Shown here piece after piece: positions 59,198-64,000 of a stretch of DNA of 64,000 nt; position 1 is the stretch's first letter; each line of letters opens with the position of its first letter. The DNA lies in assembly GCA_036346275.1 (NCBI GenBank), contig CM070717.1, forward strand, positions 10,351,178 through 10,415,177. The letters run 5' to 3'. The notes under the pieces are model-generated. The model searched no databases, had not been told where the DNA came from, and worked only from the letters and a program-made list of their open reading frames with translations. The position numbers and the translations under genes were made by a program. Origin of the DNA: Otatea glauca. Its lineage: Eukaryota; Streptophyta; Magnoliopsida; Poales; Poaceae.

Positions 59198-60362
59198 CAC
59201 TACTACAGAATGGTACATCATTATCACTTCATCTGGGTCAGTTCTTAAGTTTTTCGAAAAAAATGATTGTGATAGATGATTTAGGAGGGGTGTTAATAAT
59301 AATCACAATTGGTTCTTAGGTTAGAAGCGATTGTGATGTAGCACTAGGCACATCACAATCGGTTCTAACATAAGAACCAATAGTGATAAGTATGCACATC
59401 ACTATCAGTTCTTATGTGAGGAGCGATAGTGATAAGCACGTGCAAATTGTAATTGGTTCTTATGTAAGAAGCGATAGTGATGTGTGTGCTCATCACTATC
59501 GGTTCTTATGGGTTCGTATGTGAGAAGCGATAGTGATGTGCGTGCTCATCACTATCGGTTCTCACATAAGAAACGATAGTGATGTGCATGATCACATTAC
59601 TATCGCTTCTTAAGTGAGAACAGATAATGATGTGTGTGCACATCACATCACTTCTTAAGTGAGAACCGATTGTGATGTAAATAATGGGATTATGTTGATC
59701 AGTTGATCTTGAAAAGCCAAAAAAATGCAACATTTCATATTCTGTTCATGTCCTTAAAAGGGCCAGTTTAGGGCATGTTAGCTTTTCAGTACTAAAAGTT
59801 CATAAAAAATTACAGAGTATCTTCATGCTATTGTTGTGTGTTGATTCTAAATATGCTACTCATTTCTTCTCTTCTGAACATGTGCTGAATTCTATATTTG
59901 TGTTGGGTTTGATTTAAAACCGTTAGTGAAGAAAGGCTATTTGTATCGGTTTTGATCCAAAACCGATAGTGATCACCTTTACATTTGTGTCGGTTTCTCT
60001 TTAAAACCGATAGCAATATACATCTGTATCGGTTCTACTGGAAAAACCGATAGCAATATATGTACATCTGTATCGATTCCAATAAAAAACTGATAGCAAT
60101 GTATGTTACATTTGTATCGGTTTAAAAAAAATCGATAGCAATGTACGTTCTTTTGTACGGATTCCCATAAAAAGCCGATAGCAATGTATGTTCTTCTGTA
60201 TCAATCCCAATAAAGAAACCGATAGCAATGTGTTTTTCTATATCAGTTCTGCAGGAAAACCGATTGTGATTGTCTGTTTTTCACAGTCAGTTTCTCTTGT
60301 GAACCGATAGTATTGGTTTTCGTAGTCGGCTTCTTTTGGAAACCGATAGTATTGCTCCCATG

Positions 60363-60752
60363 GTTAACATCTTGGTCATCACTCGCCCGCAGCTGCCCTC
60401 GACACAATCCCCACAACCTCGGTTCCCCATATCCTAACCCTAGACACGATATTCCTCGAAGCCTCCCTCAATTCCGCGCTACCGCCGTGGCTCCCGGCAG
60501 TCCCCGTCGCCCCGGCAGATCCTCGGTTCCCCGCGGCACCAAAGCTCCCGCGGCGTCGTTAACATCTTGGTCATCACTCGCCCGCAGCCGCCCTCGACAC
60601 AATCCCCACAGGCTCGTTTCCCCGTAGCCTATCCCTAGACACAATATTCCCCGTAGCCTCCCTCGGTTCCCCGCCGCCACCGCAGCTCCTCGCAGTCCCC
60701 ACCACCCCGGCAGATCCTCAGTTCCCCACCACCACCGGAGCTCCCGCAGGGG
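60363..60752 (+). repeat. 195-bp tandem duplication in the Pack-CACTA
   Basis: The unit beginning GTTAACATCTTGGTCATCAC at 60363 repeats at 60558. Both copies contain CCCTCGACACAATCCCCACA and CCCCGGCAGATCCTC. It is C-rich and leader-like; no domain is recognised. Confidence 0.85.
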
Positions 60753-61069
60753 TTACTGCGAGATGGGATTCAGGAGCAGAGGAACCTGGTGCTGCTATCG
60801 AGGTTCTCCTGCTTCCAGGGCTCCACGACACCGTGCGTTGATTCCTCTGCGCCGCCGCCACTGCAGGTTCAGCTTAAGATGGTTCTATTTACATTTTATT
60901 GTGAGAATTTCACTGATGAATACTATTTTTAGATGTGTAGTCTTTGAAAAAATTTGTTTAAGATAATATGCCTGTGATTCTTTAGGAGGACATTTTGTTG
61001 AATCATTTAACCAAACATTTCATGTGGTGTGAGTTTATCAAGCAAAAAACTAGGAGCAGTTTCATTTAG

Positions 61070-62224
61070 TGGCTCCAAAGAACGACACCGATACTTGATT
61101 ATGACTACACATTCACGATACCATACTGTCAAAGGTTAGATCTCGACAATAATTTTGTGATTACGGGTACGTTCAGTTTAGCAAAGTCAAGTATGAAGAC
61201 GGTGGCACACGATGTATATAGGTTCGGGCCTGGATTCACCCTACTTGAAGATGGTTCTATTTACATTTTATTGTGAGAATCTTGGCTAGACTACGGTGGA
61301 GATGCTACTAATACTATTTCTAACCTCGAGGATGCCTACCCCGGTCTTATATAGTCGGGGTGGCCATGCCTCAAGTTGAGTCGTAGTCGGCTTGGAATAC
61401 TAGATCGTAGCTGATGAGGAGTCCATCATCGGGTCGATCTTCGTAGCATATCCAAACTTCCCTAGATATCAGGCGTACTCGAGTTGGTTTCCTCGTAACG
61501 GGAAAAGGATCGAGTCCTTCCTAATATGGAATTGTCTTCTCCGTGCATGTCTTATCCCATAGAATTGGACCCGTGGTATCCGGAATCTCTATATGTCGTT
61601 AGAACATATCCTTCATGTATGCTGCATATATACATACCCCATGTTTAGATATTCGACACATATTGTGGGAGTGATGTTGTTGATCTTAACTCAGACACTG
61701 TATGGACCTTAATCTACTCTTTTAATTATTAATTTCTCTGTTGTTTTTTTTCTTTTTTTAGTTCCTTGGTCCATTTACTTTTCGTACTGGTTGGTACCGT
61801 ATTCAGAAAAAAAAACATATTTTTTGTGGTATTTCTTTTCCAGATGCAAACAAATTTAGATGGATGTAGCAGTTTGTGTTGGGAGGATACTGATGACCGG
61901 ATTGACCTTGTTGCTCTTTCAGCAAAAGAACCAATTCTTTTCTATGATGAGGTATGAAAACGGAACAAATTCTTCGTGATTTCTCTATGCAATGGTTTAC
62001 CCCTGACGTGACATATTTAGGTTATCCTGTATGAAGATGAGTTAGCTGATAATGGTATTTCATTCCTTACAGTGCGAGTGGTAAGTGCTATCTAACTATC
62101 CTTATTTTTAACTGGACTGTGTGTGTCAACATCAACTTTTAGGTCAACACATTTGATATTATCTTTGATTGCATATCTGCAAAGGGTGATGCCAACTGGT
62201 TGGTTTCTGCTGTTGCAATTTTGG
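61070..62224 (+). pseudogene. Captured TIP41-like gene fragment (four exons)
   Basis: TIP41 proteins regulate PP2A-type phosphatases with TAP42 in TOR signalling. Exons seen: 61070-61126 continuing at 61659-61699 (LDYDYTFTIPY, then CGSDVVDLNSDT), split by a solo LTR; 61844-61951 (MQTNLDGCSSLCWEDTDD, LVALSAKEPILFYDE); 62021-62080 (VILYEDELADNGISFLTVRV); and about 62186-62224 (VMPTGWFLLLQFW). The introns have GT..AG borders (acceptors TTCCAG, TTTAG, AAAG), and exons 2 and 3 join in frame. The order and content match the middle of plant TIP41-like proteins; the first ~100 residues and the C-terminal third are missing. A genomic capture with introns, not a processed copy. Confidence 0.88.
61127..61658. 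repeat. Solo LTR, 532 bp, inside the first captured exon
   Basis: TGTCAAAGG ... ATTCGACA with CATAC before and CATAT after (4 of 5 bases). Removing it and one duplication restores an open TIP41-like exon (TIPY then CGSD). It contains a grass LTR-like stretch (GTTCGGGCCTGGATT, ATACCCCATG). Confidence 0.82.
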
Positions 62225-63069
62225 GTATGATATACTTCCTTGCAGTTTACATCTGATGCCTCCTTAGTAGTTAGCTAGTATGAAGAGAATATTTAAGGAC
62301 AATTCGATATCGTACATATGAAGTGAAGACCTAGATAGTTTCATTGCCTGTAGTTTAGAATTTCTACTTGTCCAGGTTTTTCAAGAAAGCATGACAAGAT
62401 AGGCTTAGTGTGAATAACAAATGAAACTTTTCGCATCAAACTGGGCCATAAGGTGATCCCTCTGAATTTTTCTTTTAAAAGGACCATTCTAAAGGGCTGA
62501 AAATTGTCGAAGGTCCTCCAAGAAAGCTTAACTTTGGGTATGAAACTTGCAATGACAATGTTTCAAATGCAAAATGTATTATCTATAGCAGTTTCAATAC
62601 TCGTGTGATATGTTGTAATAAAGTGTTTGTGTTCTGTGAATGTGATATGTGCATAGTGTGTGTAATCTGTGTTGTGTGAATGTAATATGTGTTCATACTA
62701 TATATAATATGTGCTATTTTTTGGAGGGTGGACAAATGAGAAACAGCACACCCCTTCATCAGAACCGATAGTGATGAGGAGAAGCGATAGTGATGTGGGT
62801 GTCATCACACCCTCATCACTATCGCTTCTTATAGAGAACCGATAGTGATGAGGGTATCATCATTATCGATTTTGAGTAAGAACCGATTGTGATGATGCTT
62901 TTATCACAATCGGGCGAAAACCGATTGTGATAGCGCCGTCTTATCACTATCTAATGACTTTATATCACCACCAGAACCGACTGTGATGACAAAAAAGAAC
63001 CGATTGTGATGTACATTGTTGTAGTAGTGACTACACCATGTGCCCACCTTCTATGTGAAATTCACTAAC

Positions 63070-64000
63070 TGTAAGCCCCCAATTTTGATAATAAATATCA
63101 ATAATGGGTACCATGTGCTTTCCGTACTAGTCCCATGATCAGTGGCTAATACGCACAATTACAAATTGATATCACAGTCATAAATAAACTTTATTGTCAC
63201 AGCGGAAGCAAAGTACATAATATTCTTACAATTCTAAAAGTAAAACATTTCAGTGGAGACATATTTCTTGTAGTATGCCTTTAACTCAATATCCCCACAG
63301 GCAACTGATAAGGAAGACCCTAATAAAATTCATCGTTCATGTCCCCGATTCCTGTGTCATAAAAGGTATCGTCGAGGTGTTCTGGTTCTTTACCTAAAAA
63401 CATCAACATAGGCAAGTCGAGTACTTACGTACTCGCAAGACTTTTACAAATCTTATAATACATACAAGCCATTTCAAAGGATATGCTACTATGGTTTATT
63501 TGCATAAAGCCAATTTGAAATGTAAATACTAAATAGTAGATTGCAAACGAAATTTGAGTAAAAGCGATTTAATACACAAAATAACAGAATGTAAGTACGA
63601 TTAAGTAAAATTTCACGAACCTGAGTATTATGACCATATCCTTGAACCAACTTCTATCAACACCCAGTAGAATCCAGTTTTATGAAAATAAAAACATCTA
63701 ACTAGTGCTGGCGCACCAAGACTCCCATAACCGCGGGAACGGCTTTTTGAAAAGTTTCACACTCTACAGAGGTGTACAGCTTTACCCACAAGTAATGATT
63801 AACCCCTTTTACCAGGCTAGTAACACACTTCTTTTGGTGTGTCGGCAAGGAGATCATAACATAACCGTTACATTACTTAATCCTAACTTTGCACCAACCC
63901 GATGACGTTAAACCCATACTATGGTGTAAATGTTTGTACAGTCACTACACAGTAAAGGTTAAGTATATCCATAGCATGGCGTTCACAGTTGTATCAGCAA
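63070..64000 (-). repeat. Start of another long TGTAA-family LTR, cut by window end
   Basis: It begins TGTAAGCCCCC at 63070 and follows 15282-16200 closely (for example ACTAGTCCCATGATCAGTGG at about 63127, the GGCAACTGATAAGG block, and CAGAGGTGTACAGCTTTACC near 63768). The other end lies beyond the window. It starts 40 bp from the Pack-CACTA. Confidence 0.85.

Larger units (their letters stand above)
59198..63029 (+). mobile_element. Pack-CACTA element, 3832 bp, carrying TIP41-like exons
   Basis: The ends are CACTACTACAGAATGG and TTGTAGTAGTG, with ACT duplicated (59195-59197, 63030-63032). The subterminal repeats ACCGATAGTGATG / ATCACTATCGGT are the same family as the element at 23025. They extend unusually far on the left, to about 60350, with weaker CCGATAGCAATAT forms. 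No transposase is present. The interior holds a C-rich duplicated leader (60363-60752), TIP41-like exons with introns (61070-62224), and a solo LTR inside one exon. Confidence 0.92.

Noticed and set aside
62480..62545. Short open stretch (GLKIVEGPPRKLNFG) after the TIP41-like exons
   Set aside because: It does not fit the next part of TIP41 and no other family is recognised; too short to call.
1..64000. tRNA, rRNA, CRISPR arrays or bacterial operons
   Set aside because: None seen; the tRNA-like words are primer-binding sites of retroelements, and the periodic repeats are CACTA subterminal arrays, not CRISPR.

Overview
This 64 kb window is nuclear plant DNA, almost certainly from a grass. The evidence is intron-split genes with GT..AG borders, a plant terpene synthase, TIP41-like exons, plant-mobile-domain coding sequence, and Ty1/copia, Ty3/gypsy (chromovirus and Tat-like), CACTA and Tourist-like elements. 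I cannot name the species. The window is a nested transposon landscape with one plausible host gene. I see no operon, CRISPR array, rRNA or tRNA gene.

Left part (1-15.2 kb): a Ty1/copia element (to 4845, minus; one LTR cut by the window edge), then a complete Ty3/gypsy chromovirus-like element (4933-10257, minus, duplication GAGAC on both sides), then a 1.4 kb solo LTR, a 49-bp direct repeat, a Tourist-like MITE with TAA duplication, and a six-exon terpene synthase gene (12610-14577, plus). The terpene synthase keeps its DDxxD and NSE/DTE metal-binding motifs but lacks its N-terminal part.

Middle part (15.2-36.8 kb): the remains of a large Tat-like Ty3/gypsy element on the minus strand (RNase H, integrase, and an oppositely oriented intron-containing plant-mobile-domain ORF with its own TATA box). 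Several insertions split it: a deletion derivative with long TGTAAC...GTTACA LTRs (15282-22645), itself carrying a second 1.4 kb solo LTR; a CACTA element (23025-27075, TSD TGT) with a ~0.5 kb-arm inverted repeat; and a 4.25 kb solo LTR (32098-36351, TSD CATGA) between RNase H and integrase.

Right part (36.8-64 kb): remnants of CACTA Tnp2 transposase (38930-40690 and 57395-58560, both minus); a non-autonomous CACTA (41222-43894, TSD CTC) containing an ~840 bp near-palindrome; a third 1.4 kb solo LTR (45107-46510); an older Ty1/copia element (46955-56582, TSD GATTT) split by a 3.16 kb solo LTR (50416-53578, TSD GTCTA); and a Pack-CACTA (59198-63029, TSD ACT) that has captured at least four exons of a TIP41-like gene, one of them split by a 532 bp solo LTR. 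A further long LTR starts at 63070 and runs off the window.

I found no wholly new system that I can defend. The items most worth checking are the Pack-CACTA with TIP41 exons, the two long inverted repeats inside CACTA elements, the antisense plant-mobile-domain ORF with its own promoter, and two retroelements whose LTR pairs look young although their genes are ruined. All identities were judged by eye; no alignment or database search was run.
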